Shown: positions 25,825 through 35,120, counted from the stretch's first letter. The stretch is DNA of 64,000 nt from Acinetobacter sp. ANC 7912 (GCF_039862785.1 NZ_CP156795.1:124001-188000); one strand, 5' to 3'. The notes: generated by a model from the letters alone, not told the origin. Numbers and translations: made by a program.

Positions 25825-28701
25825 ATGACAGTACAAAGCGAATATCAACTTGAAAATGAACTGATCGGCCAACTGCAACAATTAGGTTATGCCTCAGTCA
25901 CGCTCAAGGATGAAAGCCAACTACTGTCTAACCTCAAAACCCAAGTCGAACGCGCCAATGGACTAGCGCCTCTGTCAGAAACGGAATGGAAACAGGTCAT
26001 CAGTTTTTTGAACACGGGCACAGTGTTTGAACGCGCCAAGAATCTGCGTGATCTGTTCCCAGTCAAATTTGATGATGGAACCAGTAAACACCTTTTTTTC
26101 CTGTCTGATGATCCTAGCAAAAATATTTATCAAGTCACCAATCAAATCACCATCGACCACCGCGACTATAATGGCAGAACCAGCCGTTTTGATGTGACCT
26201 TACTGGTCAATGGTTTGCCTTTGGTACAGATCGAGCTAAAAAAACGCGGCATGGAAATCGCCGAAGCCTTTAACCAGACTCAGCGTTATACCCGTGAAGC
26301 CTATTGGGCAGGGCAAGGGCTGTTTGGTTTTATTCAGCTCTTTGTGATTAGTAATGGTGCCAATACCCGTTATTATTCAAACGGTACCACAGGCATCGAG
26401 TTTGCCTTTCCCTGGGCGGATGTCCATAACAAACACATCAATGAAATTGTCGACTTTGCCGAAGCATTTTTAAATCAGCAGCATCTAACCCAAATGCTAA
26501 CCCAGTACATGGTGCTGCTAGAAACCACCAAAAGCCTGATGGTGCTGCGTCCGTATCAGATTTATGCAGTACAGAAAATTGTGCAGCATGTGCAAAACTC
26601 CAATCAGAACGGCTATATCTGGCATACTACAGGTTCAGGCAAAACCTTGACTTCATTTAAAGCCAGTCAGATCATCATGCAAATGCCTGATGTGGAAAAA
26701 GTCTTGTTTGTGGTCGATCGTAACGACCTCGACACACAAACCTCAAGAGAATTTAATGCTTTTAAAGCCGACAGCGTCGACAGCACAGATAACACATCGA
26801 CCTTGGTAAAACAGCTCGATCAACGTCATGACAAACTGATTGTGACCACCATCCAAAAACTCAATCGGGCCATTAGCACCGACCGTTATTTAGAATCGAT
26901 TGATTATCTTAAAAATAAAAAAGTGGTGTTTATTTTTGATGAATGTCATCGCAGTCAATTTGGTGAGACCCATCAGAACATCAAAAAATTCTTCAGCAAT
27001 GCACAAATGTTTGGTTTTACCGGTACGCCTATTTTTGAAAAGAACAGCCAAAGCAAAGCAGGTTTAAAACTCACCACAGACTACCTGTTTAATGAGTGTT
27101 TGCATAAATACGTGATTGTCGATGCCATCCGTGACCGTAACGTCTTGCAGTTCCAGATTGATTATCGTGGCAAATACACCGCCAAAGGCATGGCGACGAA
27201 TGAAAGTTATGAGGAAGATGTAGAAGGCATCGATACCAAAGAACTGTATGACAATCCGCAACGCCTTGAAATGATTGCCCGCTACATTGTCAATATTCAC
27301 GATACCAAAACTCGTAATCGCGAATTTACCGCAATGTTCTGTGTCAGTTCGGTCGAAACACTGACCCAATATTACGACCTCTTTGAAAAGGTGCAGGCTG
27401 AAAAGCAAATTGAAGATGAAGCACAAGGTCGGATATTTAAACCGTTGACCATTGCCACTATCTTTTCTTATGCGGCAAATGAGGCTGTACCGACTGATGA
27501 CTTAACTGGCTTGATTCATGAAGAAGCCGCAGATATTCCAAGTCAGGTCAATTCATCCAGTCGGGATAAGCTGGATCGCTACATTGCCAATTACAATCGA
27601 CAGTTTAAAACCAACTACAATTCTGGTGATCAATTTTATGCGTACTACCGCGACATTGCACAGCGCGTAAAAAACAGACAGATTGATATTCTAATCGTGG
27701 TCAATATGTTCCTCACGGGCTTTGACTCTAAGTCGTTAAATACCTTGTATGTCGATAAAAACCTAAAATATCATGGCTTGATTCAAGCATTCTCACGCAC
27801 CAACCGTGTCTATAACGATAAAAAACCATTTGGCAATATCATCTGTTTCCGTAACCTGAAACGTGCCACAGATGAAGCGCTGGCGCTATTTTCCAATAAA
27901 GATGCGCAAAAGGTGGTACTGGTTCCAAGCTTTGAGGAAATTAAGCAGGATTATGATGCTGCTGTTCAGAAGTTGCTCAAGATCACGCCTGATTATCAAA
28001 GCGTGGATGATCTCATGACAGAAGATCAGCAGTTGGAGTTTATTAAGGCCTTCCGTGAAGTGATGCGTTATAACGCTCAGCTGCAAACCTTTATCGAATA
28101 CGATCAGAACCAGACCGCTTTAGATAAACAGCACTTTGCCAATTTTGCTTCCAAGTATGCTGACTTATGTCGTGATGTACGCAAGACTACGAAAAAAGAA
28201 AAAGTCTCTGTACTGGATGATGTCGATTTCCAATTGGATCTGCTACATAGTGACCGGATCAATGTGGGCTATATTATCAATTTGCTGCAAATGGCTCTGG
28301 ATAGCGGGAATGAGGCCAAACGCAAGAAATACGAAGCACAGATACATGATCTAATTGGTAATGAAGTTACCTTGCATGACAAGCAGGAACTGATTCAGAA
28401 GTTCATTGAAGAAAACATGCCGAAGATGATCAATGGGCAGAGCGTCCAAACGGCTTTTTCTGAATTCTGGGATGCTGAAAAAGAACAGGCCTATCAGCAT
28501 CTTTGTAAAGAAGAAAACCTGAAACCAGAAGCCATGAAGCAGGTTCTGGAGCATTATGAGTTCACCAAACGCCTACCACGTAAAGAAGAGTTGAAGGACT
28601 TACCAAACTATAAGGTTAAGCTGTTTGAGCGGGAGAACGTGTTTAGCAATTTGCTGGTCAAGACACGCCAGTTGATTGAGAAGTTTTATGTGGGATTTTA
28701 A
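25825..28701 (+). CDS. hsdR: Type I restriction endonuclease/translocase subunit
   Basis: 958 residues. The N-terminal nuclease domain (SRFDVTLLVNGLPLVQIELKKRG gives the D and ExK residues) is followed by a superfamily 2 translocase with Walker A in WHTTGSGKTLTS, the DECH box in FIFDECHRSQFG and motif III FTGTPIF, and then the helical C-terminal region that docks on HsdM. A strong AGGGAAAGG site lies upstream. It cuts DNA far from the recognition site after translocation. The gene is full length and intact. Confidence 0.95.
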   Translation: MTVQSEYQLENELIGQLQQLGYASVTLKDESQLLSNLKTQVERANGLAPLSETEWKQVISFLNTGTVFERAKNLRDLFPVKFDDGTSKHLFFLSDDPSKNIYQVTNQITIDHRDYNGRTSRFDVTLLVNGLPLVQIELKKRGMEIAEAFNQTQRYTREAYWAGQGLFGFIQLFVISNGANTRYYSNGTTGIEFAFPWADVHNKHINEIVDFAEAFLNQQHLTQMLTQYMVLLETTKSLMVLRPYQIYAVQKIVQHVQNSNQNGYIWHTTGSGKTLTSFKASQIIMQMPDVEKVLFVVDRNDLDTQTSREFNAFKADSVDSTDNTSTLVKQLDQRHDKLIVTTIQKLNRAISTDRYLESIDYLKNKKVVFIFDECHRSQFGETHQNIKKFFSNAQMFGFTGTPIFEKNSQSKAGLKLTTDYLFNECLHKYVIVDAIRDRNVLQFQIDYRGKYTAKGMATNESYEEDVEGIDTKELYDNPQRLEMIARYIVNIHDTKTRNREFTAMFCVSSVETLTQYYDLFEKVQAEKQIEDEAQGRIFKPLTIATIFSYAANEAVPTDDLTGLIHEEAADIPSQVNSSSRDKLDRYIANYNRQFKTNYNSGDQFYAYYRDIAQRVKNRQIDILIVVNMFLTGFDSKSLNTLYVDKNLKYHGLIQAFSRTNRVYNDKKPFGNIICFRNLKRATDEALALFSNKDAQKVVLVPSFEEIKQDYDAAVQKLLKITPDYQSVDDLMTEDQQLEFIKAFREVMRYNAQLQTFIEYDQNQTALDKQHFANFASKYADLCRDVRKTTKKEKVSVLDDVDFQLDLLHSDRINVGYIINLLQMALDSGNEAKRKKYEAQIHDLIGNEVTLHDKQELIQKFIEENMPKMINGQSVQTAFSEFWDAEKEQAYQHLCKEENLKPEAMKQVLEHYEFTKRLPRKEELKDLPNYKVKLFERENVFSNLLVKTRQLIEKFYVGF

Positions 28702-28710
28702 TTGAGGTAA

Positions 28711-28913
28711 GGCTTTGTTGCACAAACCTAGCTTAGAAGGGGCGCATACCATTGCGTAGCAGGATCAAACCAAATGGCAATATTTCCGCGACTCATGAGT
28801 GCTCGGTTATATGCGGGCCAATTGGTTGTGCGGTAGATTTTGTGTGTAGGCTTCTTCATTTGAAAATTATATCGCTGAAAAACCCTTTACAGATAGGTTT
28901 GTGCAACAAAGCC
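28711..28913 (-). mobile_element. Internally deleted IS5-family mini-element (203 bp)
   Basis: The element is bounded by inverted repeats beginning GGCTTTGTTGCACAAACCTA (28711 and 28913). On the minus strand it keeps the transposase N-terminus (MKKPTHKIYRTTNWPAYNRA, then SRGNIAIWFDPA), then runs straight into the other terminal repeat. The catalytic domain is gone, so it can move only with help from a full copy. No clear target duplication is visible. Confidence 0.78.
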
Positions 28914-28939
28914 ACTTAATTTAAAAAAGAGATAAGTTA

Positions 28940-28968
28940 AAAAGAGCCGTCTAACAAGGCTCTTTTTT
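28940..28968. terminator. Terminator at the end of the integrase-dnaC operon
   Basis: AAAGAGCC pairs with GGCTCTTT around an 8-base loop, with T and A runs on both sides. On the minus strand it closes the operon that ends with the DnaC-like gene. On the + strand it follows hsdR and the IS5 mini-element. Confidence 0.8.
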
Positions 28969-28978
28969 GCAAGCAGTA

Positions 28979-29722
28979 TTAAGTAATCCTTTGATCTGCC
29001 CAGTAGCATGGAACAATGATCAGGCTATTTTCATGCAACCTTGACCATAATCGGACACCTAAATCCCGCTGCATATTTTGGACTGTGAAATTGGAAATCA
29101 GCAGGGTAGATTTCATATTGTCATAACGACTATACAAAACCTTATGTACCATCTCTAGGCGTTTTTCATGCCGGTCATGCAGGCCATATTCATCTATGAC
29201 CAATAAATCAAAACTGGAGAAATGGTCGATAACCTCCTTCTCAGAGCGTGAAGCATCTGACCAGGTATCCATCATTTTTTGAGCAATTTCTGCACTGGTA
29301 TAGTAGCGTGCAGATTTTGTACTGTTATGTAGAATGTTGCGAATAATTGATGCACTCAGATGGGTTTTACCTGTACCTGGTGTACCAATCATCAACATGT
29401 TCGGGTTGTGGTCAGAAATAATCTGTTGTGCAAAGGCCTGACATAGCTTGATGGTATTGTCTTGTGCAGGGCATGCAACTACATAATTCTTGAAGCCACG
29501 ATCCAGGTAGCGTTTATTGAGCCCTGAGTTTTTAATTTTTTGCTGCAGTAATCGCTGTTGCAGTTCGTCCTCATAGGTTGCATGTGAGTGATGGACGGTT
29601 TCTTTGGCACACAATTTACAGAGCCTGTGACCTGCAATTTCCATTAGGGGTATATGATGGGTAGGGCAAAGTGTTTCCGTTGTTTCTGCGCGAAACTGGA
29701 GTGTTTTAAGCATGGTATTCAT
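28979..29722 (-). CDS. DnaC/IstB-like helicase-loader ATPase
   Basis: 247 residues. An N-terminal zinc-ribbon-like segment (LCPTHH, then LCKLCAKE) is followed by an AAA+ core with Walker A GTPGTGKTHLS and Walker B LLVIDEYGLHD. This matches prophage DnaC proteins, which load the host DnaB helicase. It lies 10 bases after the DUF1376 gene and is the last gene of the integrase operon. It implies that the excised element can start its own replication. Confidence 0.85.
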   Translation of the reverse strand: MNTMLKTLQFRAETTETLCPTHHIPLMEIAGHRLCKLCAKETVHHSHATYEDELQQRLLQQKIKNSGLNKRYLDRGFKNYVVACPAQDNTIKLCQAFAQQIISDHNPNMLMIGTPGTGKTHLSASIIRNILHNSTKSARYYTSAEIAQKMMDTWSDASRSEKEVIDHFSSFDLLVIDEYGLHDRHEKRLEMVHKVLYSRYDNMKSTLLISNFTVQNMQRDLGVRLWSRLHENSLIIVPCYWADQRIT

Positions 29723-29732
29723 GGCTGATCTC

Positions 29733-30287
29733 CTAAATCCATTTTGAATTTTCTAAAAAACTCTCATTTTTTTCTTCAAAATTTGAAGATGAAGATGAAG
29801 ATGAAGATGAAGATGAAGATGAAGATGAAGATGAAGGGCATGATTCAAGCATGGCTTGAGTAATACTCGAGCTCTTCTCAGGAGCTGCTTGAGCATTTAC
29901 TTTTCGTTGCTTGGTTGATGCTTGAGCATTACTTGCGGATTTATTCCAGCGTGCTTGAGCTGCATTTTTAGCTTTATCAGATTTCATTTGCTGATTTTGC
30001 AATGCCTGGCTTTTTAGACTGGTTAAAAAATTTGAATGAATCTGCTCAGATTCGACTTCAAACAAATCCAGTGCTATCAGCGTATTCAACAAAGTTTTAG
30101 CCTTGGTATGTTGCGACAATTTTGTGATGCTGCATACAGTCGCTAGGTCATGAGGAATGGCACCATTTTTCCAGAAATCCATCATTAACAGCAGTGCCGC
30201 ACCAATTTGTTCTGCTGTCATTCGTGCAAATTTCGCCTGTAGGTCGCCAATATAGAGTGGCATCCAAATTGAAATATCTTTATGCAT
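29733..30287 (-). CDS. DUF1376 (YdaU-like) phage replication-type protein with poly-Ser tract
   Basis: 184 residues. The N-terminal DUF1376 motif is WMPLYIGDLQAKFARMTAEQIGAALLLMMDFW. DUF1376 proteins occur with DnaC-type loaders in lambdoid phages and probably act in replication initiation. A Lys/Gln/Ala-rich linker leads to a tract of 17 serines encoded by a hexanucleotide repeat (29785-29832), and then a short acidic tail. An AAAGGTG site precedes the start. The repeat length should vary without frameshift. Confidence 0.82.
   Translation of the reverse strand: MHKDISIWMPLYIGDLQAKFARMTAEQIGAALLLMMDFWKNGAIPHDLATVCSITKLSQHTKAKTLLNTLIALDLFEVESEQIHSNFLTSLKSQALQNQQMKSDKAKNAAQARWNKSASNAQASTKQRKVNAQAAPEKSSSITQAMLESCPSSSSSSSSSSSSSSSSSNFEEKNESFLENSKWI
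29785..29832. repeat. Hexanucleotide microsatellite, 8 copies of GAAGAT
   Basis: Eight perfect tandem GAAGAT units on the + strand encode (Ser-Ser)n on the minus strand in the DUF1376 gene. The unit length is a multiple of 3, so slippage changes serine number but not the frame. Confidence 0.9.
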
Positions 30288-30318
30288 GTGTTCACCTTTT
30301 TATAGGTATAGAAGGGCT

Positions 30319-30341
30319 AAGGTCATCGATTTGATGACCTT
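30319..30341 (-). other. Intercistronic hairpin in the integrase operon
   Basis: AAGGTCATC pairs with GATGACCTT around 5 bases, between the 84-codon gene and the DUF1376 gene. There is no T run on the minus strand, so it is more likely an RNA-stability or attenuation element than a terminator. Confidence 0.4.
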
Positions 30342-30355
30342 TTATGTTTGTTTTA

Positions 30356-30604
30356 TTAGTGAGCTAGGCTCATTAACCGGAGACGGGCCTGTTGAGCCAA
30401 GTCATCGTAATGAGCTTGCCCTTCATCCAGCATTCGCTGTAACCAGAGTCTCAACGCCTGGTGATCATCGAAGCATTTATTGATTTCCAGCAAAAAGGCC
30501 AGATTGTGCAGTTTGGGAATGTGTAGCTCATGGATTAATTCACGAGCGACCATATCTGCTTCAGGGCTGACGACCACACCACCAAAGAAAGCTTTACTAT
30601 TCAT
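30356..30604 (-). CDS. Hypothetical protein in the integrase operon
   Basis: 82 residues (MNSKAFFGGVVVSPEAD start), mostly helical, with MVARELIHELHIPKLHNLAFLLEINKCFDDHQALRLWLQ. Its ATG lies inside the last codons of the integrase gene, so translation is coupled. I do not recognise the family. Its position between an integrase and replication genes suggests a role in the element's own cycle. Confidence 0.6.
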   Translation of the reverse strand: MNSKAFFGGVVVSPEADMVARELIHELHIPKLHNLAFLLEINKCFDDHQALRLWLQRMLDEGQAHYDDLAQQARLRLMSLAH

Positions 30605-31778
30605 GTGCAAGCTCCTCTGTATTTAGTTTTTCCAGCATGGCTTCAAATGCACTGCCATCGCGACGGGTAACATTCGGAATGTAGCGGCTATAGACCCGGA
30701 ACAACATTTCAGTGGTTGAATGCCCCAATTGGCGAGCGACCCATTCTGGATTTTCACCTGCCGCCAACCAGAGCGTTGCTGCTGTATGACGTGTCTGATA
30801 AGCACGACGAGGCGTTAATCCTAAAAAGCGTAGCAGAGGATGCCAGACACGCTTGTTTACCAGACGATAATCGAGAGGTCCACCATCACGATTGCAGAAT
30901 ACAAACTCTGATTTACCATTATTTAACATTTTCTGTTGCAGAAAGGCCTGATAAACCCGATCACTCATTTGGATGGTACGGTCAGAACCATAAGTTTTGG
31001 TTCCACCAAGCTCGCCATTTACTAACGCTTCTCTGATATGGATTTCACGACGCTGTAAGTCGATATTTTTCCATTGCAGACCATCGATTTCACTGGTACG
31101 CATACCCGTAAAAAAGCGAATGGTGTAATAGGGGCGGAAGTCTTCACGCACTGTGGTAAGAATTTTATGCACCTCTTCCAGAGAAAAAGGTGTGACTTCA
31201 ATCTTGCTTTCCTTCAGATTGTTAATATTTTTATAAGGCGACTCAAACTCGTATCGTTCAGCCGCATCATTGAGTATCATACGTAAAGGCGTCATGATTT
31301 GATTGATCCTCGATGCTTTCAGACTTGTTTGATCTTTTCCGTGTGTCACTTTGGCGAGAGAGGCACGGAAGTTCAGCAAGTCTGACTTCTTGATTTTCGA
31401 GAGAACCTGATTACCAAAAGCAGGAATCAAATAGTTTTTGATCACAATTGAAACCTTTTGCTGATATGAGGTTCTCCATTCAACTTGTTTCTGCTTAAAC
31501 CACAATTCAGTAAACTCTTTAAAAAGAGGAACTTTGGTCTGTACAGCAATTTGCTGACTTCTTTTTTCCTTAAACTCCTCAACACGGTTACTTTTTGGAA
31601 AGTACTTTTCGTATTCAAAAGTTCCCAAAGTAATTTCAGCTTCAAGCTGTTCGAGACGTTTTTTCAAAATGCGTCGGTTATAAGCATTGTCTTCAAGATT
31701 GGTTGTTTCTCTACAACGAATGCCCATGTAGCGAAAATCAGCAATCAGTTTGCCACTTCGTTCCCGGATGCTAGCCAT
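30597..31778 (-). CDS. int: Tyrosine-type site-specific integrase
   Basis: 393 residues. The N-terminal DUF3596-like arm-binding domain (MASIRERSGKLIADFRYMGIRCRE) is followed by a SAM-like core-binding domain and a catalytic domain. The catalytic residues are in RFFTGMRTSEIDGLQW (Arg), TRHTAATLWLAAG (His-Arg region), LGHSTTEMLF (His), and the Tyr in FRVYSRYI. It lies 0.9 kb from the intact tRNA-Gly and is the obvious candidate for catalysing island integration at the tRNA 3' half. Confidence 0.93.
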   Translation of the reverse strand: MASIRERSGKLIADFRYMGIRCRETTNLEDNAYNRRILKKRLEQLEAEITLGTFEYEKYFPKSNRVEEFKEKRSQQIAVQTKVPLFKEFTELWFKQKQVEWRTSYQQKVSIVIKNYLIPAFGNQVLSKIKKSDLLNFRASLAKVTHGKDQTSLKASRINQIMTPLRMILNDAAERYEFESPYKNINNLKESKIEVTPFSLEEVHKILTTVREDFRPYYTIRFFTGMRTSEIDGLQWKNIDLQRREIHIREALVNGELGGTKTYGSDRTIQMSDRVYQAFLQQKMLNNGKSEFVFCNRDGGPLDYRLVNKRVWHPLLRFLGLTPRRAYQTRHTAATLWLAAGENPEWVARQLGHSTTEMLFRVYSRYIPNVTRRDGSAFEAMLEKLNTEELAHE

Positions 31779-31796
31779 CAGTTAAACTCCTGAGCC

Positions 31797-32006
31797 TTAT
31801 TGCAAGGCATCCATGCTTAAACCGGTGAATTTAAGCATTTCAGTTTCAATGCGTTCCCAAACAAAAAGAATTTTTCGACCACCAAAAGGACGGATGTAGT
31901 GAACACCTTCAATAAAGACACTGTCCTTTAGCTGGTTGCGAATAGTACGAGCGTCGTACTGGATTTTTTCAGCCAGTTGCTGGGCTGTGAGATAGGTATA
32001 TGACAT
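31797..32006 (-). CDS. AlpA/excisionase-like DNA-binding protein
   Basis: 69 residues from MSYTYLTAQQLAEKIQYDARTI (start 32006, preceded by AGGAA). The helix-turn-helix and following basic wing (HYIRPFGGRKILFVWERIE) resemble MerR-like excisionase and AlpA proteins. It directly precedes the integrase with an 18-base gap. It probably regulates int or acts as a directionality factor; both roles are known for the family. A longer frame to 32090 overlaps the divergent promoter and is unlikely. Confidence 0.72.
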   Translation of the reverse strand: MSYTYLTAQQLAEKIQYDARTIRNQLKDSVFIEGVHYIRPFGGRKILFVWERIETEMLKFTGLSMDALQ

Positions 32007-32121
32007 AATTGTATTCCTGGTGTAATTCATCGGATGTAAGTAATTTTTCATCCTCAGACCTAAAATAACCTCAAATTTAATTAAATGCAATTAAATTTTC
32101 ATTGTATTAGAGGAAAAATTA

Positions 32122-32346
32122 ATGGTTATTTGTAAGCTACCAATATTGTTGGCTGAAAGAAAAATGCGTGTAGCTGACTTAATTCGTGGTACAGGCATTA
32201 ATAAGACAACTTTGCATAAGCTTTATAATGGCGAATTGACTCGAATTGATTTGGAGACTATCGATCGTATTTGCGATTATTTAGATGTACAGGTGGGAGA
32301 TTTATTTGTTTTTGAAAAAAACAATAAAAAACAATCTGTTATCTAA
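32122..32346 (+). CDS. Xre/Cro-family small regulator
   Basis: A 74-residue protein that is almost entirely a Cro/C1-type helix-turn-helix (LAERKMRVADLIRGTGINKTTLHKLYNGE, then DYLDVQVGDLFVFE). It is divergent from the AlpA-int operon. It is therefore the likely repressor that keeps the element integrated, in the way a phage CI protein does (inference). Confidence 0.82.
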   Translation: MVICKLPILLAERKMRVADLIRGTGINKTTLHKLYNGELTRIDLETIDRICDYLDVQVGDLFVFEKNNKKQSVI

Positions 32347-32636
32347 TGGTTTGGTCACAAATGGTCACATCAAAAAGTGAAATGGTCACAAATTATTGAT
32401 CATTTGGTAAAAAACACCTTGTTTGGAAGAGAACAGGGTGATTTTTTGCCTTCAAAAAAGCTCTGAAAGTGGTGATCGATTGAGGACATTTAAGGTCAAT
32501 TGAGACCATTTTTATTGTCCTGGGCACGCCATGGTCACATTTTGGTCACAAAATACAAATTACATTAAGAATATTTTTTATTGAATCGAATAACAAAGGA
32601 AGAAGAGTTTTTAAAAAATATAATAAAATCAACAAG
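32347..32636. promoter_or_regulatory. Island right-end region with five TGGTCACA motifs
   Basis: Copies of TGGTCACA lie at 32352, 32362, 32383, 32532 and 32543. Two pairs are spaced 10 and 11 bases apart, about one helical turn. A related motif occurs near the left att repeat (3116). The location between the regulator and the att core fits integrase arm-type or replication-initiator sites. There is no gene here. Confidence 0.6.
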
Positions 32637-32750
<114 letters not shown>

Positions 32751-32796
32751 AGGGTCGATTAATTTTTTACTATAAAAAACTAAACAAAAAAGAATT

Positions 32797-32872
<76 letters not shown>

Positions 32873-33109
32873 ATGCCGTGTATAATACAGCATGCAAAAA
32901 CAGGGTCAATAACTTTATGAAAAATCTTGCATCGTTTGCATAAAATAAAAACAATTCAGGCTATTCGCTTTTAAGATTAGACAAAATTTATGCAAAATTT
33001 TGTTAAAACAGTGCCTTGGCACCATTCGATTACGATTCATAAAGATAAAACTCCAGACAGAACAAGGTATACTGAAAACAGTTTTAATCTTTTTATCGTG
33101 GAGAAAGCC

Positions 33110-33418
33110 ATGAGTATTGAACAAGTATTAAGAGAACGCCTTGCTACATTGTTTCCAACTTATCTGGAAGTGGTCAATGAGTCCTCTGGGCATGGCGGTT
33201 ATTATCCCGGTAAAGAATCGCATTTTAAGGCCGTGATTGTCAGTGAAGCTTTTGCTGGCCTGCGTCAGGTACAACGTCATCAGAAAGTTTATGCGACAGT
33301 AGGTGATTTGCTTGGCCCGGAAAAAATCCACGCATTGGCAATTCATGCCTTCCTGCCAGAAGAATGGGTAGGGCAGGATACTAGCAGTCCTGAATGTGCG
33401 CACGCGCCAAAATCTTAA
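33110..33418 (+). CDS. bolA: BolA-family protein
   Basis: 102 residues with the BolA fold signature LEVVNESSGHGG, ESHFKAVIVSEAF, and the C-terminal IHALAIHAFLPEEW. BolA proteins pair with monothiol glutaredoxins in iron-sulfur handling and stress response, and affect cell shape. The start at 33110 (MSIEQVLRERL) has GGAGAAAG upstream; the open frame extends to 32990 without support. It is followed after 9 bases by the SirB-like gene. Confidence 0.88.
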   Translation: MSIEQVLRERLATLFPTYLEVVNESSGHGGYYPGKESHFKAVIVSEAFAGLRQVQRHQKVYATVGDLLGPEKIHALAIHAFLPEEWVGQDTSSPECAHAPKS

Positions 33419-33427
33419 GAGGAACAT

Positions 33428-33820
33428 ATGGAAGCTCAGTTACTGGTTAAAATCATCCATATGTCTGCGGCTGGGTTGGCGATCGTTGCTATTCTGGCCC
33501 GTGCCATGACCCTATTTATTGGGACGCAAGGCAATTTACCCAATCCGGTGGCGCGTAAGCCGCTAGTTGCGTTGCAGCATCTGGCAATGGCAGTGATTGC
33601 CCTGACCGGTATCATTGCGCTGTTCCTGAAGAATTTCGAAGTCCAGCCGTGGTTTTATGCCAAGGTTATTCTGTTTCTGGTACTGATCTCTTCTTTGGGC
33701 AAAGCCTATAAAAAGGATGATTCGATCCTGCTGGTACAGCGTCGCGCTGGCCTGGTTATTGCAGTAATTTCATTAATTGCAATTATTGCCTTGGTGATCA
33801 TCAAGCCAACTTTTGGCTAA
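33428..33820 (+). CDS. SirB-family inner-membrane protein
   Basis: 130 residues with four predicted membrane helices (starting LLVKIIHMSAAGLAIVAILAR and ending LVIAVISLIAIIALVII). The pattern H-M near the N-terminus and RK near residue 45 matches SirB2-like proteins. Function is poorly known. It is probably co-transcribed with bolA. Confidence 0.7.
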   Translation: MEAQLLVKIIHMSAAGLAIVAILARAMTLFIGTQGNLPNPVARKPLVALQHLAMAVIALTGIIALFLKNFEVQPWFYAKVILFLVLISSLGKAYKKDDSILLVQRRAGLVIAVISLIAIIALVIIKPTFG

Positions 33821-33875
33821 ATCATTTATCAATTGGGCAAACTTTAAAAAGATATAAAAATAATAGGGGGTTTTA

Positions 33876-34712
33876 ATGCGTACACGTGTGGTGTTTAACC
33901 AGAAAGGTGGGGTGGGTAAATCCAGTATCGCGGTAAATCTGGCGGCAATCAGCGCTCATGAAGGATTGCGGACACTGTTGATTGATCTCGATCCGCAGGC
34001 CAATTCCAGCCAGTATCTGCTCGGCGATGATGCGACCTATTCGGAAAACAAGCCGGCATTGGAACCCAATATTAAAAACTATTTTGAAGATGTACTGGGT
34101 GCACAGCAAAATAAAAGCCTAATTGGCAATGCCATTGGGACAATTTTAAAGACCCGTGCCAAAGGGCTGGAAAGCTATCTGCACCAGTCGCCATTCAAGC
34201 ATCTGGATGTGATTCCGGCCAGCCCGAGTTTGGGTGAACTAGCTTATGCTTTGGAATCTAAGCATAAAATCTACAAGCTGCGTGATGCGTTGCAGCAGCT
34301 TTCTGGACAATATGACCGGGTGTTTATCGATACACCACCGGCTTTCAATTTCTTTACGCTATCCGCTTTAATTGCGGCCGACCGCGTACTGATTCCATTT
34401 GACTGTGATGTCTTCTCGAAACGTGCACTGCATACCCTGATTGAAAATGTCATCGAAACCCAAGATGATCATAATGACCGTCTGGAGATTGAGGGCATCG
34501 TAGTAAACCAGTTCCAGGCACAGGCCAAACTGCCGCGTGAGGTGGTGCAGCAACTGAAAGATGAAGGCTTGCCGGTGCTAGACAGCATGTTACCGCCATC
34601 GGTGATCATGAAAGAATCGCATCAGAAAAATCAGCCACTAATTCATCTGGCTACTGATCATAAATTGACGCAGGCCTACCAATCGTTGTTCAATGAGATT
34701 GAGCAAAAATAA
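33876..34712 (+). CDS. ParA-family ATPase
   Basis: 278 residues with the deviant Walker A KGGVGKSS near the N-terminus, LLIDLDPQANSSQYL (Walker A'), and VFIDTPPAFNFFT (Walker B). ParA ATPases position DNA or large complexes. No parB lies beside it. This is typical of stand-alone ParA-like proteins in Acinetobacter, so the cargo is not identified. A GGGGG-type site precedes the start. Confidence 0.85.
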   Translation: MRTRVVFNQKGGVGKSSIAVNLAAISAHEGLRTLLIDLDPQANSSQYLLGDDATYSENKPALEPNIKNYFEDVLGAQQNKSLIGNAIGTILKTRAKGLESYLHQSPFKHLDVIPASPSLGELAYALESKHKIYKLRDALQQLSGQYDRVFIDTPPAFNFFTLSALIAADRVLIPFDCDVFSKRALHTLIENVIETQDDHNDRLEIEGIVVNQFQAQAKLPREVVQQLKDEGLPVLDSMLPPSVIMKESHQKNQPLIHLATDHKLTQAYQSLFNEIEQK

Positions 34713-34727
34713 TTTGATGAGTGCTTT

Positions 34728-35120
34728 ATGAAACTCGTAAAACTCAGTCTGGGTGTGGCTATGATGGCATTACTCAGTGCTTGTGCTTCGACGGTGAAGC
34801 CGACCTATGTCTCTCCGACACAATACCAGTCATTTGACTGTGGTCAGATGCAGGGTGAATACAACCGTATTCAACAGTATATCGACAATGGAGTACAACC
34901 GCCGAAGCGTACTGGTGTCGGTGTTGGCGTGGGTGTTGGTGGCGGCTGGGGCAGTCACGGAGGCTGGGGCATTGGACCGAGCATTTCTGTGAATATGGGC
35001 CAGTCTTCCAATACCAAGAAAACCGAGCTGGCGCGCCTGCTTGGTGAGCAGGAAGCGATTGTACAGGCTGCTCGTTACAAAGGCTGTCCGCTAATTGTCC
35101 GCAAGGCAGCAGCGAAATAA
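34728..35120 (+). CDS. Glycine-rich outer-membrane-type lipoprotein
   Basis: 130 residues with a lipoprotein signal (MALLSAC; acylated Cys at about 19). A Gly/Val-rich low-complexity stretch (GVGVGVGVGGGWG) follows, and then a helical C-terminal segment with KGCPLIV. The N-terminal part (YQSFDCGQMQGEYNRI) recurs in small uncharacterised lipoproteins. It starts 15 bases after parA. Function unknown. Confidence 0.75.
   Translation: MKLVKLSLGVAMMALLSACASTVKPTYVSPTQYQSFDCGQMQGEYNRIQQYIDNGVQPPKRTGVGVGVGVGGGWGSHGGWGIGPSISVNMGQSSNTKKTELARLLGEQEAIVQAARYKGCPLIVRKAAAK

Noticed and set aside
29785..29832. Hexanucleotide repeat as a phase-variation switch
   Set aside because: The unit is 6 bases, so slippage cannot turn the gene off; only the length of the serine tract would change.
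32352..32550. CRISPR-like repeats
   Set aside because: The TGGTCACA motifs are 8 bases with irregular spacing, and no cas genes are present. No CRISPR array was found anywhere in the window.
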